A stretch of DNA of 64,000 bases from Paraburkholderia tropica (GCF_900109265.1 NZ_FNZM01000017.1:124001-188000), one strand, 5' to 3'. Counted from the stretch's first letter, positions 8,692 to 17,499 are shown. Notes: generated by a model not told the origin, from the letters alone. Translations and numbers: made by a program.

Positions 8692-10014
8692 GCTCGTCGT
8701 GCTGATCTTCACGAATCTCGCGCCCGCCGTAGGCGGATTGGTCGGCAGGTAACCGTCGTCGAGCGTTTTGAGGAACGCAATCACATCGTCGATATCGCGC
8801 GCATTCCAGGCGGGCTTGCCGCCCGGCTTGCGCGTCAACGGCTCATCGACAGTATCGACATTCACGCGCTCCGCTGCGGGCAGATCGTCGAACTTCACGA
8901 CATGGCCGTGGCGATCCTTCGGATACCACTTCTCCGGATTCGTATCGCGTTCCACGTAGAAACGCAGTGCGTCGCGCAGCGTATGAAAACGCCCGTTATG
9001 GAAAAACACTTCGCGCGTAGCCACGTTGCGCAGCGTGGGCGTTTTAAACAGACCGCAGTAATTCTTGTTGCTCGACACGTCGGTGCGCACCGGACCGCAC
9101 AAACCTTTGTCGAAATACTTCGGATCGCGGTTCGCGCGCAGTTCCGGATTACGCGGCACGCCAAGCGCCTCGAACTGGTAATCGGTAAAGAGCGGATGCG
9201 CGCCGTTCGCGCCGACCTGATCGATATGGCACGACGCGCAATTGCCGCCGTTCGGATCGTCGAACAGCTTCTTGCCGCGCATTTCGCTCGCGGTGAATTC
9301 GGCTTTGCGCTCGAGCACCGCATCGAACTTGCTGGTGTACGAATGGAAGCCCGGCTCTTCGAGTTCGAAGCGCTCGACCGCCTGCATCGCCTGATGCACG
9401 GCCGCATCCTTCGAGACGAAAATCGTCTCGCCGAACAGTTGCTTGAACCGCGCGGCGTACGGCGCGCGCTCCAGCTTCGCGGCCACTTGCGCGCTATCGC
9501 GATTGGCCATCTCGTTCGGATTGAACAGCGGGAACAGCGCCTGATCGTGCAGCGTGTTGTAGCGGCCGTCCCACGCGAAGCCGCCGGCGGGCGGGCTGTC
9601 GGCATCGGTCAGACGCTCGAAGACGCTCGCGGCCTGCACGTGCGTCCACACCGGCGTGCGGTTGAGCACGTAGCCGAGCGTGGGCACCGCGCGCGTGCCC
9701 TGCGCATGCAGATCGGCGCCGCCGGGTTGCGCGGCGAGGCCGTTGGGCGGACCGTAGGCATGCGCGGGACTGTGGCAGCTCGCGCACGACATGCGGCCCG
9801 ACGCGGACAGCGACGGGTCGTTGAAGATGAGCTTGCCGAGCGAGGCAACGTCGCTGAGCGCGGGCTGGGATTGCGCGGGCGAACCGGGTGACGAAGACTG
9901 CGCATGCGCCGCACCGATACCCGATGCGGCCAAAGCCGCCAGCGCGGTTGCGCCGGCGGCCAGCGCAGTCGCGACGGCGCGACGCGCCGCCTGACGTGCG
10001 TGGAAAACGGTCAT
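8638..10014 (-). CDS. Di-haem cytochrome c peroxidase-family protein
   Basis: 458 residues with a signal peptide (ATALAALAASGIGAAHAQS) for the periplasm. Two c-type haem motifs are seen: CASCH in MSCASCHSPAHAYG near residue 80 and CASCH in GGNCASCHIDQVG in the second half. The family reduces H2O2 or oxidises quinol/MauG-type substrates; KTPTLRNVATREVFFHNGRF is the typical CCP/MauG segment before the C-terminal domain. The N-terminal half also has VPTLGYVLNRTPVW and FAWDGRYNTL. Start ATG 10012-10014 lies 4 bp after the stop of the upstream phosphoesterase, so the two are almost certainly translationally coupled. The last residues (KRQSNGNEAAMKRQ) are encoded by an 11-bp tandem repeat. Physiological substrate unknown. 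Confidence 0.9.
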   Translation of the reverse strand: MTVFHARQAARRAVATALAAGATALAALAASGIGAAHAQSSSPGSPAQSQPALSDVASLGKLIFNDPSLSASGRMSCASCHSPAHAYGPPNGLAAQPGGADLHAQGTRAVPTLGYVLNRTPVWTHVQAASVFERLTDADSPPAGGFAWDGRYNTLHDQALFPLFNPNEMANRDSAQVAAKLERAPYAARFKQLFGETIFVSKDAAVHQAMQAVERFELEEPGFHSYTSKFDAVLERKAEFTASEMRGKKLFDDPNGGNCASCHIDQVGANGAHPLFTDYQFEALGVPRNPELRANRDPKYFDKGLCGPVRTDVSSNKNYCGLFKTPTLRNVATREVFFHNGRFHTLRDALRFYVERDTNPEKWYPKDRHGHVVKFDDLPAAERVNVDTVDEPLTRKPGGKPAWNARDIDDVIAFLKTLDDGYLPTNPPTAGARFVKISTTSAPIKRQSNGNEAAMKRQ

Positions 10015-10018
10015 CGGC

Positions 10019-11314
10019 TTAGAGGCTCGTGAAGATGTCCTTGCCGAAACCGACCAGCCCCGACTGCCCCGCATAACCGAGGTGGGTCAGACCGAAGATG
10101 TCCTCGATGCTCTTGAGCATCGAATAATGGTTGTACTGCACCGTCGACACCGTACCCGGCTTGATGAACTTCGAGAGCATGACGGCGCCCGTGCGGTCGC
10201 CGCCGTAGCTCGTCTTCGTGAGCACGAGATTGATGTTGCCGGTCACGCCGGACGGCACGGTCATGCCGAGCTTCGTCAGGTACGCGGCGGGCACCGTGCC
10301 CATCGTCGCCGACTGCGGGAAGGTGCCGAGATTCGGGCCTTCCTGCTGGCTGCAGCAGGTGTCGCCCGCGAAGGTGAAGTCCACCTCGCTCGAACTCGGC
10401 ATGCTCACCGAGGCATAGCTGCTTTCGTCGAAGTTGATGATCAGCAGACCGTCCTGCTGATACGCCGGCGACGCCATGATGATGGGCACCCACTTTTGCA
10501 GGAACGCATCGGCGGACACGAGACCGCCCGTCGCGCCGTTCGCGCACGGCGAGTCGTGGCCGTCGTCACAGGTGCTCGGCGTGATCAGGTTGAAGTTCGC
10601 CGTGGTCGCGACCGTCTTGAGGTCGGTCGTCAGGTTGTTCAGATTCACCACGTTCTTCTCGCAGTCCGGCGAGTCGATGATCGAGTGGAAATACATGAAC
10701 GGGTTGTGACGCGTGGCGTACGAGTCGCCCAGCGGCGTGGTGGCGTTCGGGGCTTCCTGGGTGTTCGTCAGGTCGGTGGTGTTCAGCGTCGGGTGGCCGC
10801 AGGTCGCCGCCTCGCGCGCCGGGTCGTTGCCCATGTCGCCTTCGTAGCCTTTCCACGTGAGGTTCGCGGCCGTGAGCTGGTCGGCGATGGTCTTCACGCT
10901 GGCCGGATACACGCAGCCCGTGCCGATAGCCTGACCGTCCGAGGTCATGCCCGTGAGGCTGAAGTCCTCGTAGGTCGTGCAGTCGTTATCGGTCTGCAGC
11001 GTCGGCGACTGACCGCTGATCATCGAAATATAGTTGTCGAGGCTGACGTGGCCCGTACCGTAATACTGCTGCACGAGCGCGCCCTGCGAAGTCAGCGTAT
11101 TCGCCAGATACGGCGCCTTGGTGGTCGAGCTGAACGTCGTCGTGTAGTTCTCGTTTTCGAGCGTGATCACGAACACGTGACGAATCTGCTGGGTCGTGCC
11201 CGCGACGGTGGAATTCACCGACGAGCCACACGCGCTCACGAAAAGCGCAACGAATAGCGCGGCGAAGACGGTCGCGCAAAACGCGCCGAATTTGCCCTTG
11301 AAGCAAACAGCCAT
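10019..11314 (-). CDS. Lipoprotein phosphoesterase (phospholipase C/acid phosphatase-like, PF04185 family)
   Basis: 431 residues. The N-terminus is a lipoprotein signal (ALFVALFVSACGSS), placing it on a membrane facing the periplasm or cell surface. The mature start HVFVITLENENYTTTF and the downstream GHVSLDNYISMISGQSPT, DSPCANG and LLIINFDESS are the metal-site segments of the alkaline-phosphatase-like phosphoesterase family, which includes bacterial phospholipase C and acid phosphatases. Many Asn/Thr residues and several cysteines suggest an exported, disulfide-bonded enzyme. ATG 11312-11314 has an AGAGGA ribosome-binding site; an upstream in-frame ATG has none. The di-haem peroxidase gene follows 4 bp after the stop. 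The substrate (phosphomonoester or phosphodiester) cannot be decided. Confidence 0.85.
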   Translation of the reverse strand: MAVCFKGKFGAFCATVFAALFVALFVSACGSSVNSTVAGTTQQIRHVFVITLENENYTTTFSSTTKAPYLANTLTSQGALVQQYYGTGHVSLDNYISMISGQSPTLQTDNDCTTYEDFSLTGMTSDGQAIGTGCVYPASVKTIADQLTAANLTWKGYEGDMGNDPAREAATCGHPTLNTTDLTNTQEAPNATTPLGDSYATRHNPFMYFHSIIDSPDCEKNVVNLNNLTTDLKTVATTANFNLITPSTCDDGHDSPCANGATGGLVSADAFLQKWVPIIMASPAYQQDGLLIINFDESSYASVSMPSSSEVDFTFAGDTCCSQQEGPNLGTFPQSATMGTVPAAYLTKLGMTVPSGVTGNINLVLTKTSYGGDRTGAVMLSKFIKPGTVSTVQYNHYSMLKSIEDIFGLTHLGYAGQSGLVGFGKDIFTSL

Positions 11315-11649
11315 GGGAGTCCTCTGTTGTGTCGAGTCGTTATCGATTTTTTTGGTACCCATCCGACGCTGAGTGAATGGGCCGCGCAAGCTTAGGTAGC
11401 GTGTGTGACCAAACCATGAAAAAACCGGCCTTTCAGGCACGTTCGTGCAAAAACCACAGAAACGCAGCATGCTTGCGCGCGCAACGGACTCCATCGCGCG
11501 CGCGGCGTTTCACATATGAACTGCGAGGGGTTTCGTCGAGCGCGGATCGGCGGGCGATCGAGATCGAAATCGTCTTGATCGCGGGTGGCCGGTTGCCGGT
11601 TTTCAGCCCGCCTGGCCGCGAGGGGCTATCATGTACGTTCGTACCGTAG
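11315..11649. other. Divergent intergenic region with short palindrome
   Basis: About 335 bp separate the phosphoesterase gene (minus) and the NYN gene (plus) and must hold both promoters. A perfect 12-bp palindrome, GTACGTTCGTAC, lies at 11633-11644, with a TATCAT hexamer just upstream (11627-11632) that could be a -10 element for the NYN gene. A CGCGCGCGCGG tract lies near 11495-11505. No gene is seen here. Confidence 0.5.
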
Positions 11650-13140
11650 ATGGAACAAACGAATCACATGGCCTCCCCTCAGGAAAACGTCAGCATGGCG
11701 GTGTTCTGCGACTTCGAGAACGTCGCGCTCGGCGTGCGCGACGCGAAGATCGACCGCTTCGATATCAAGCCGGTGCTCGAGCGCCTGCTGCTCAAGGGCA
11801 GCATCGTCGTGAAGAAGGCCTATTGCGACTGGGAACGCTACAAGGGCTTCAAGGCCTCGATGCACGAAGCGAGTTTCGAGCTGATCGAAATCCCGCACGT
11901 GCGCCAGTCGGGCAAGAATTCCGCCGATATCCGCCTCGTCGTGGACGCGCTCGATCTCTGCTATACGAAATCGCACGTCGACACGTTCGTGATCGTGAGC
12001 GGCGACTCCGACTTCTCGCCGCTCGTCTCGAAGCTGCGGGAGAACGCGAAGAAAGTGATTGGCGTGGGCGTGCGGCACTCCACGTCCGACCTGCTGGTCG
12101 CCAATTGCGACGAATTCATTTTTTACGACGATCTGGTGCGCGAACTCGTGCGCGAACAGCAGTCGCGCGGCAAGGGCCGCGACGGCGGCGCGAACGCGAA
12201 GCGCCAGGGCGGCGACGAGCGTCAGGCAAAGCCGGAGAGCGCCGAGGAGCGCGGCGAGGAGCGCAAGGCCAAGGCCATCGCGCTCACCGTGGAAACGCTC
12301 GATGCGCTCGGTTACGAGCGCGGCGACAGCGGCAAGATCTGGGCCTCGGTGCTCAAGAGCGCGATCAAGCGCCGCCGTCCGGACTTCAACGAGGCGCGCT
12401 ACGGCTTTCGCGCGTTCGGCAATCTGCTGGAGGAAGCGCAGGCGCGCGGCCTGCTCGAAGTGGGCCGCGACGAGAAGTCCGGCACTTACGTGACGCGCAC
12501 GAGCCCGCCGGCGGTGGCGGGCACGCCTGCGGCGTTCACGAGCGCCACCACGGCCGCTACGACGCCCGCTGCCGAGGAAACGCCCGCACCGCGCAACGAC
12601 GAATCGCGCTCGCGCCGCAAGGGTCGCCGCAATGGCCGCAACGCGCAGGCTCAGGGCGACGAGGCGCGCGAGTCGAATCATGCGAATGAATCGAACGACG
12701 CCGCGGTGGCATTCGAAGCGAGCGAGCGCGAAGACGTGCAGGTGTTCGAAGCCGACACGCAGCACGGCGACCTGTTCGCCGACACGCGCCGTCACGACGC
12801 GGCGATGCCGCTGTTCGAAGTGCCGCCTTTCGACGTCGATACGGCTGACGCGCCGCAAGCTCAGGCCGAAGCCGAGCCCGAAGCGCCCCGTCGCGCCCGC
12901 AAGACCGCTTCGCGCAAGAGCACGGCGCGCAAGAAGGCCGCGAAGCCTGCTGTTGAGGCTGTTGAGGCTGTAGAAACCGCCGAGGCCGTGCACGACGTTA
13001 CGCACGACGGCGCGCCGGAATCAGCGGCCGAGCCGGCCGAATCCGCGTCTGCGCAAGCCGCCGCGCCCAGCAAGAAGGCGCCGAAGAAGACCCCGGCGCG
13101 CCCGCGCCGTCCGCGCAAGACGGCCACGCCGGAAAGCTAG
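11650..13140 (+). CDS. NYN (PIN-like nuclease) and OST-HTH/LOTUS domain protein
   Basis: 496 residues in three parts. Residues ~15-165: an NYN domain with the metal-binding acidic motifs MAVFCDFENVALG, RLVVDALDLCY and FVIVSGDSDFSPLV, characteristic of PIN-like ribonucleases (LabA/Maf1 group). Residues ~205-285: an OST-HTH/LOTUS-like winged helix (ALTVETLDALGYER to EEAQARGLLEVG) expected to bind RNA. Residues ~290-496: a low-complexity Ala/Arg/Lys/Glu tail ending in lysine-rich SKKAPKKTPARPRRPRK. Three in-frame starts are possible (11650, 11668, 11695); only the last has a ribosome-binding site-like AGGA at good distance, so the N-terminus is uncertain. It converges on the NPF-repeat gene with a 6-bp gap. 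Role: probably RNA processing or turnover (inference). Confidence 0.88.
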   Translation: MEQTNHMASPQENVSMAVFCDFENVALGVRDAKIDRFDIKPVLERLLLKGSIVVKKAYCDWERYKGFKASMHEASFELIEIPHVRQSGKNSADIRLVVDALDLCYTKSHVDTFVIVSGDSDFSPLVSKLRENAKKVIGVGVRHSTSDLLVANCDEFIFYDDLVRELVREQQSRGKGRDGGANAKRQGGDERQAKPESAEERGEERKAKAIALTVETLDALGYERGDSGKIWASVLKSAIKRRRPDFNEARYGFRAFGNLLEEAQARGLLEVGRDEKSGTYVTRTSPPAVAGTPAAFTSATTAATTPAAEETPAPRNDESRSRRKGRRNGRNAQAQGDEARESNHANESNDAAVAFEASEREDVQVFEADTQHGDLFADTRRHDAAMPLFEVPPFDVDTADAPQAQAEAEPEAPRRARKTASRKSTARKKAAKPAVEAVEAVETAEAVHDVTHDGAPESAAEPAESASAQAAAPSKKAPKKTPARPRRPRKTATPES

Positions 13141-13146
13141 GCGGCC

Positions 13147-13638
13147 TCAGTCGCCGAACGGGTTCGCCGGGCGCTTGCGCGGCGGCTCGTTCGCTTCGTC
13201 ATCGGGAGCCGGCGGCGCGCCGAACGGATCGCCGCCCGACTTCGCGGGCGTGGCATCGCCGAACGGATTCGCCTTCGCGGCGCGCGTCGTGTCGCCGAAC
13301 GGATTGAGGGGTGCATTCGATGTGCCCGCGCCGCCGAATGGATCGGCCGCTGCACGGCGCGGCGTTTCCTCCCCTTCGGTGGCGTCCGCTGCTTCGTCGC
13401 CTTCCGCGAGGTTGTACGCTTTCTGCACCTGCGCGAGCACGCCCGCGATGCTCGCTTCAAAGCCCGCCGCATTGCCGAAGTGCTTCATCGTCCAGTTGCA
13501 GCCCGTGCGGTCGACGGCCTGAATTTGCGGACGCGGCACGACGATCTTCACGCCGTCCTCCACCACTTCCTGCAAGCGCTGAAGGCGGCGCTTCACCTCG
13601 TCCTGCAATCGCGATGCGTTGAGTGTCTTGCGCAGCAT
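13147..13638 (-). CDS. Hypothetical protein with C-terminal NPFGD/DPFG repeats
   Basis: 163 residues, no recognised family. The N-terminal ~95 residues look folded and helical (MLRKTLNASRLQDEVKRRL, then GVKIVVPRPQIQAVDRTGCNW and a helix AQVQKAYNLAEG). The C-terminal ~65 residues are disordered and carry five [ND]PFG motifs (DPFGG, NPFGD, NPFGD, DPFGA, NPFGD), the last one at the very C-terminus. ATG 13636-13638 was chosen because AGGAG lies at ideal spacing; an upstream start is unsupported. No signal peptide or membrane segment. It is convergent with the NYN/LOTUS gene. Repeated short Pro-Phe motifs suggest a docking tail for a partner protein, which is inference only. Confidence 0.8.
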   Translation of the reverse strand: MLRKTLNASRLQDEVKRRLQRLQEVVEDGVKIVVPRPQIQAVDRTGCNWTMKHFGNAAGFEASIAGVLAQVQKAYNLAEGDEAADATEGEETPRRAAADPFGGAGTSNAPLNPFGDTTRAAKANPFGDATPAKSGGDPFGAPPAPDDEANEPPRKRPANPFGD

Positions 13639-13743
13639 CGGTGAACTCCTGTTCCTGTTTGCCGGTTTCCCGATCACATCGATCCGATGCGATGCGCGAG
13701 TCTAGCGCAATGCCGCACGTCGCTGCGCGCGTTACCAGGGACG

Positions 13744-14577
13744 TTACTGCGCACGCGGCAGCAGCACGCCGGGATCGCGCGGCACGTTCATGTGCCGGAG
13801 CGCGTCGCGCATGGCATCGCTGGCGATAATGATCTGCCCCGTGAACGGCGTATCGAGATCGACGATCACATACACCGACGACGAGATCGACACCGCACCC
13901 AGCACGATCATCACGGCGGCCAGCGAGTTATGTGGCGCGACCAGTCCGAAGCTCAGAAAGATCAGCATGAGCCAAAGCGTGAGCATGGCGAAGAACGGCC
14001 GTGAGATCGTGCCGTGCGCCTCCTCGATCAGTCGCCAGCGCGTGTCGCGCACGCGTCCGAACAGATCGACGAGGCGCGTCGCGAGCGCCGCCTGATAGCG
14101 GTCATGCGGATCGAACAGCGCGATCTGATGACCGACCGTGTTGAGCATCGCGCCGAGTTGCGTGCTCTCCAGCTCGCCGTCGCGCGCGCCTGGCACGCGC
14201 GGATAATAATCGCCCGGCGGCGCGCTCTCCTGCGGCCACGTCGACGCGATCGCCGCCGCGGTGTAGACACGCAGCGCGTTGCGCGCGGCGTCCGCGCCGT
14301 CGCCATAATCGCGCAGACGCGAGTCGAGCTGGATCAGGTCCGCCGCGTAGGCGCGCATGTCGTCGGTGGCGGTGTCGTAGCTCGTTTTCGCCGATGCGGT
14401 GAGCAGACTCAGCACCAGCGCCGCAAACGTCACGAGCATGCCGACAACGAGTTGCACGAGCTGCACGGTCTCGTGCTTGCGATGTTCCTCGGGCAGCAGA
14501 GGCTTGAGCAACACCCCCAGGCCGGTGCCGCCAAGCAGCAGCACGAAGACGAGCGCCGCGTAGCCGAGTTCGGTCAT
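13744..14577 (-). CDS. DUF4239 (bestrophin-like domain) membrane protein
   Basis: 277 residues with four predicted membrane helices, two at each end: YAALVFVLLLGGTGLGVLL, LVVGMLVTFAALVLSLLT, AMLTLWLMLIFLSFGLVA and LAAVMIVLGAVSISSSVYVI. Between them is a helical soluble segment (RAYAADLIQLDSRLRDYG). This arrangement is typical of DUF4239, which has a bestrophin-like domain and no established function; channel activity is a guess. Its ATG overlaps the stop of the upstream Na+/H+ antiporter (ATGA), so the two are translationally coupled and probably act together. Its extreme C-terminus, VPRDPGVLLPRAQ, echoes VPRAHPGVLLPS near the end of the antiporter. Confidence 0.82.
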   Translation of the reverse strand: MTELGYAALVFVLLLGGTGLGVLLKPLLPEEHRKHETVQLVQLVVGMLVTFAALVLSLLTASAKTSYDTATDDMRAYAADLIQLDSRLRDYGDGADAARNALRVYTAAAIASTWPQESAPPGDYYPRVPGARDGELESTQLGAMLNTVGHQIALFDPHDRYQAALATRLVDLFGRVRDTRWRLIEEAHGTISRPFFAMLTLWLMLIFLSFGLVAPHNSLAAVMIVLGAVSISSSVYVIVDLDTPFTGQIIIASDAMRDALRHMNVPRDPGVLLPRAQ

Positions 14578-16841
14578 GGCGCGGCTCGCTGTTCGGGGGC
14601 GCTTTCATGCGCGCTTTCATTCGTGCCTTCATGCGCGCTTTCCTCGCGCGGCGCCTGCTCGACGGACTCGCTGCGTGCCGCCGCCGCGTCGCGCGACGCA
14701 CCGGCTTCGTCGATCGAAATCGGCGTGGCGTCCTCGTGCGCGAGCGCCGCCTCCGAAGGCAGCAGCACGCCCGGATGCGCGCGCGGCACCGCGAGCTTCC
14801 ACGCCACGTCCAGCTCGCGGCGAATCGAATCGTAGATCTCCTTCGAGATCGAGCGGTCCTCGTACATCGCCACCACGCGCGCGCGGCCTTCGCGCAGCGC
14901 GTACAGCAACATCATGCGGCGCTCCAGCACGTCGGCGCCATGTCCAAAGCAGGCGCGCACTTCATCGAGCCCACGCTCCACCGCTTCGATGCGCCCCTTC
15001 AGGATGGTGCCCAGCAGCTTCGCGAGCCGCGCGCCGAGCAGCGGCGTCAGGCTCGTTTCCGAGAACGCGTACAACTCGTGCAGCACGACGCGCCGGCACA
15101 TCAAGAGTTCGAAACGGTCCGCGAGCGCATCCGAATAGGGCTGCGTGATATGCACCCAGCGCGCGACGAAACGCGCGAGACGCAGGCCCGGCGTATCTTC
15201 GAGAATGCGTGCTGCCGCGCGCTGATAGCCGATGCGGCCCGACACGCGCGACTCCTCGATCATGGCGTCGGTGTTCTGCATCATCGCATCCAGATTGCGG
15301 ACCGTGATGATGCCGCTGCCATAGCGCGGAATCAGATCGCGCTCTTTCGACGCCAGCGTGACGAGCCCGATCGCCAGACGCTCGCGCTCGGACAGCGCCA
15401 CTTCGATATCGAAAGCCGTCGTGCAGAGGTCGATGCTGCGGCGGAACGTGCTGCACGCTTCGTCGGCGATCACATCGGAAATGCGGAACGTGCGGGCCGC
15501 CGCATGCACTTCCTCGGAGACGCGGATCGACGAAAGCTGCACCGCTTGCTGCTGCAATGCGGTCTCTTGCGGCGAGAGCAGATCGAGTTTGAGCCGCTTG
15601 ATCAGCAGTTTCAGCGACGAGCCGTTGACGATCAGGCTCACCAGCACGAAACCGGTCGCGAGGATCGCCACGAAGCGGCGCGTGCTCTCGGGCAGCGCTT
15701 CATTCTGTGCGAGACCGAGCGCGAGCACGAGCGTGACCGCGCCGCGCAATCCGCCCCATGCGATCACGAGTTTGTAGGCAGCGCTCACGGGCTCGGTGAG
15801 TTTCAGCTTGCTCAACAGCGGCAGCATGCCGAACGCCACCACGAGGCGCGCGAGCAGCGCCGCGATCACAACCACCACGAGCGCGAGCAGATCGCCCCAG
15901 TGCGCCGCGCTCAAGGTGGCGGGAATCTGCATGGCCGCGAGCAAAAAGATCGCCGCGCCCGCCATCGCCGCGACCTGTTCCCAGATCAGTTGCAGATGCT
16001 CCCAGTTACGCGGCGACAGACGCGTGCGCCCCAGCCCGCTGATAACGAGGCCGGCCGCCACCACCGCCACCACCCCCGACACGTGCAGCACCTGATCGGC
16101 GAGCAGATAGAGCGGATACGGCAGTGCGAAGCTCAGCGAGATTTCGGCCTTGCCCTCGCCGCCCAGATTCGGCAGCAGATACGCGACGGCGCGTCCGGCC
16201 AGCGCGCCCACCGCGAGGCCGCCAACGAGTTCGACGGCGAGCGTGCGCAGCGCGGCGCTCGCCGTTGCCGCGGCGGCGTCACCGGTGATGGCGGCAATCA
16301 GCACGCTCGCGATGGCGATCGCGGCCGCGTCGTTGAGCAGGCTCTCGCCTTCCACGAGGCGCACGAGGCGCGCGGGCGCGCCCACTTCGCGGAACACGGC
16401 GAGCACCGCCGAGGGATCGGTGGTGGCGACCATCGCGCCGAGCAACAGGCCGTCGGTGACCGGCCCGAGTCCCGTGAGGCCGATGCCGCCGCCGACCATC
16501 GCCGTCGCCACGAACACGGCGACGACCGCGAGCAGCAGGATGGGCGCGGCGTCGCCGAGCATCTCGCGCACGTTCACGCTGAGCGCGGCCTGGAACAGCA
16601 GCAGCGGCAGGAAGATCCAGAGATAGGCTTCGGGCGGCAGGCGCGGCTCGAGCGCGGGCGTGACGAAGCTCGACGCGAGTTGCGGCCACAGATCGCCGCT
16701 CGCCATATAGATGCCGCCCAGCGCGAAACCCCACGCCGCGAGCAGCACGGATTCGGACAGCGCGAATCGCAGACTCACGGCTTGCACCAGCGCGATACTC
16801 GCCAGCAGAAAACCGCTCAGTAGAAGAATGTGGATGACCAT
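14574..16841 (-). CDS. Na+/H+ antiporter, CPA1 (NhaP-type) with long cytoplasmic tail
   Basis: 755 residues. Residues ~1-410 form a 12-helix cation/proton antiporter domain: LWIFLPLLLFQAALSVN, ATTDPSAVLAVFREVGAP, the ion-site motif EGESLLNDAAAIAI (paired Asn-Asp) and ayklviaWGGLRGAVTLVLAL. Residues ~410-755 form a mostly helical cytoplasmic tail with no recognised nucleotide-binding motif, resembling the extended tails of plant SOS1-like and some bacterial NhaP proteins. It ends in an acidic Ser/His/Glu-rich stretch. It begins 70 bp after lutC in the same direction and overlaps the DUF4239 gene by 4 bp. It likely exchanges Na+ or K+ for H+ across the inner membrane, adjusting internal pH; the link to lactate metabolism is inferred from position only. 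Confidence 0.9.
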   Translation of the reverse strand: MVIHILLLSGFLLASIALVQAVSLRFALSESVLLAAWGFALGGIYMASGDLWPQLASSFVTPALEPRLPPEAYLWIFLPLLLFQAALSVNVREMLGDAAPILLLAVVAVFVATAMVGGGIGLTGLGPVTDGLLLGAMVATTDPSAVLAVFREVGAPARLVRLVEGESLLNDAAAIAIASVLIAAITGDAAAATASAALRTLAVELVGGLAVGALAGRAVAYLLPNLGGEGKAEISLSFALPYPLYLLADQVLHVSGVVAVVAAGLVISGLGRTRLSPRNWEHLQLIWEQVAAMAGAAIFLLAAMQIPATLSAAHWGDLLALVVVVIAALLARLVVAFGMLPLLSKLKLTEPVSAAYKLVIAWGGLRGAVTLVLALGLAQNEALPESTRRFVAILATGFVLVSLIVNGSSLKLLIKRLKLDLLSPQETALQQQAVQLSSIRVSEEVHAAARTFRISDVIADEACSTFRRSIDLCTTAFDIEVALSERERLAIGLVTLASKERDLIPRYGSGIITVRNLDAMMQNTDAMIEESRVSGRIGYQRAAARILEDTPGLRLARFVARWVHITQPYSDALADRFELLMCRRVVLHELYAFSETSLTPLLGARLAKLLGTILKGRIEAVERGLDEVRACFGHGADVLERRMMLLYALREGRARVVAMYEDRSISKEIYDSIRRELDVAWKLAVPRAHPGVLLPSEAALAHEDATPISIDEAGASRDAAAARSESVEQAPREESAHEGTNESAHESAPEQRAAP

Positions 16842-16911
16842 CGTCGCTCGCGTGACTGCCCGGCTTGCGAGATCGCCTCGATGTCGTGCGTGTCGAGCGC
16901 GCGCGGCACCG

Positions 16912-17499
16912 TCACGGCGCGGGCAACCACACGACGGTCAGCGATCTCACCCCTTGCGCGCCCTGAATGAGCACGCCCTCGATATCGGCGGTCGCGGACG
17001 GGCCCGTGACCAGCACCGCGTAACGCGCGTGACGGAAGTCGTCGCGCCAATACGCGCCCTGCAAACCCGCCACGACCGCAGCGGGATCGAGCAGCACATA
17101 AAGATGCTGCACGAGATAGCCGAGCGCGTTCACGCCGTATTCGCGCTCGCTCAGCCACACCGAACCCGTTTCCGCCACGCCGAAGCGCGCCCGCACCACG
17201 CCCACCTGCACGTCTTCGAGCGAGGCAGGCGGCGTATGTGCATCGATCGCGCGCGTGCCGGGCACTTCCGGCGCGCTGGACACGATGGACACGTTCGCGC
17301 CGAAGCGCGCCTGAATCTGCGCGAGCACCTCGCCGCCCGATGCAACTTGTGCGGTCTTTCCGCCCATCAGCGCCAGACTTGCGACGAAACGCTCGCGCAC
17401 ATCGCCCGGCGGCGCATCGAAGCCCGGCACTTCGGGCAGCGGTTCGGCGGCCGGTTGCGCCGCGCGCACGCGCGCCAGAAAGGTCTCACGACTGGCCAT
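16912..17499 (-). CDS. lutC: LutC-type LUD-domain protein, L-lactate oxidation complex subunit
   Basis: 195 residues, LUD (lactate utilisation) domain. The ASRETFLARVRAAQP N-terminus and the conserved GVVRARFGVAETGSVWLSE, YLVQHLYVLLD and VLVTGPSATADIEGVL segments match LutC/YkgG. In the LutABC complex this subunit works with two iron-sulfur proteins to oxidise L-lactate to pyruvate in the cytoplasm or at the membrane. ATG 17497-17499 was preferred over an upstream in-frame start because a GGGAGGC ribosome-binding site precedes it. It overlaps the end of lutB by 14 bp, consistent with operon coupling. Confidence 0.9.
   Translation of the reverse strand: MASRETFLARVRAAQPAAEPLPEVPGFDAPPGDVRERFVASLALMGGKTAQVASGGEVLAQIQARFGANVSIVSSAPEVPGTRAIDAHTPPASLEDVQVGVVRARFGVAETGSVWLSEREYGVNALGYLVQHLYVLLDPAAVVAGLQGAYWRDDFRHARYAVLVTGPSATADIEGVLIQGAQGVRSLTVVWLPAP

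Noticed and set aside
14607..16823. 738-codon open frame on the plus strand
   Set aside because: Antisense of the Na+/H+ antiporter, low-complexity His/Arg/Gln/Glu composition, no recognisable motif.
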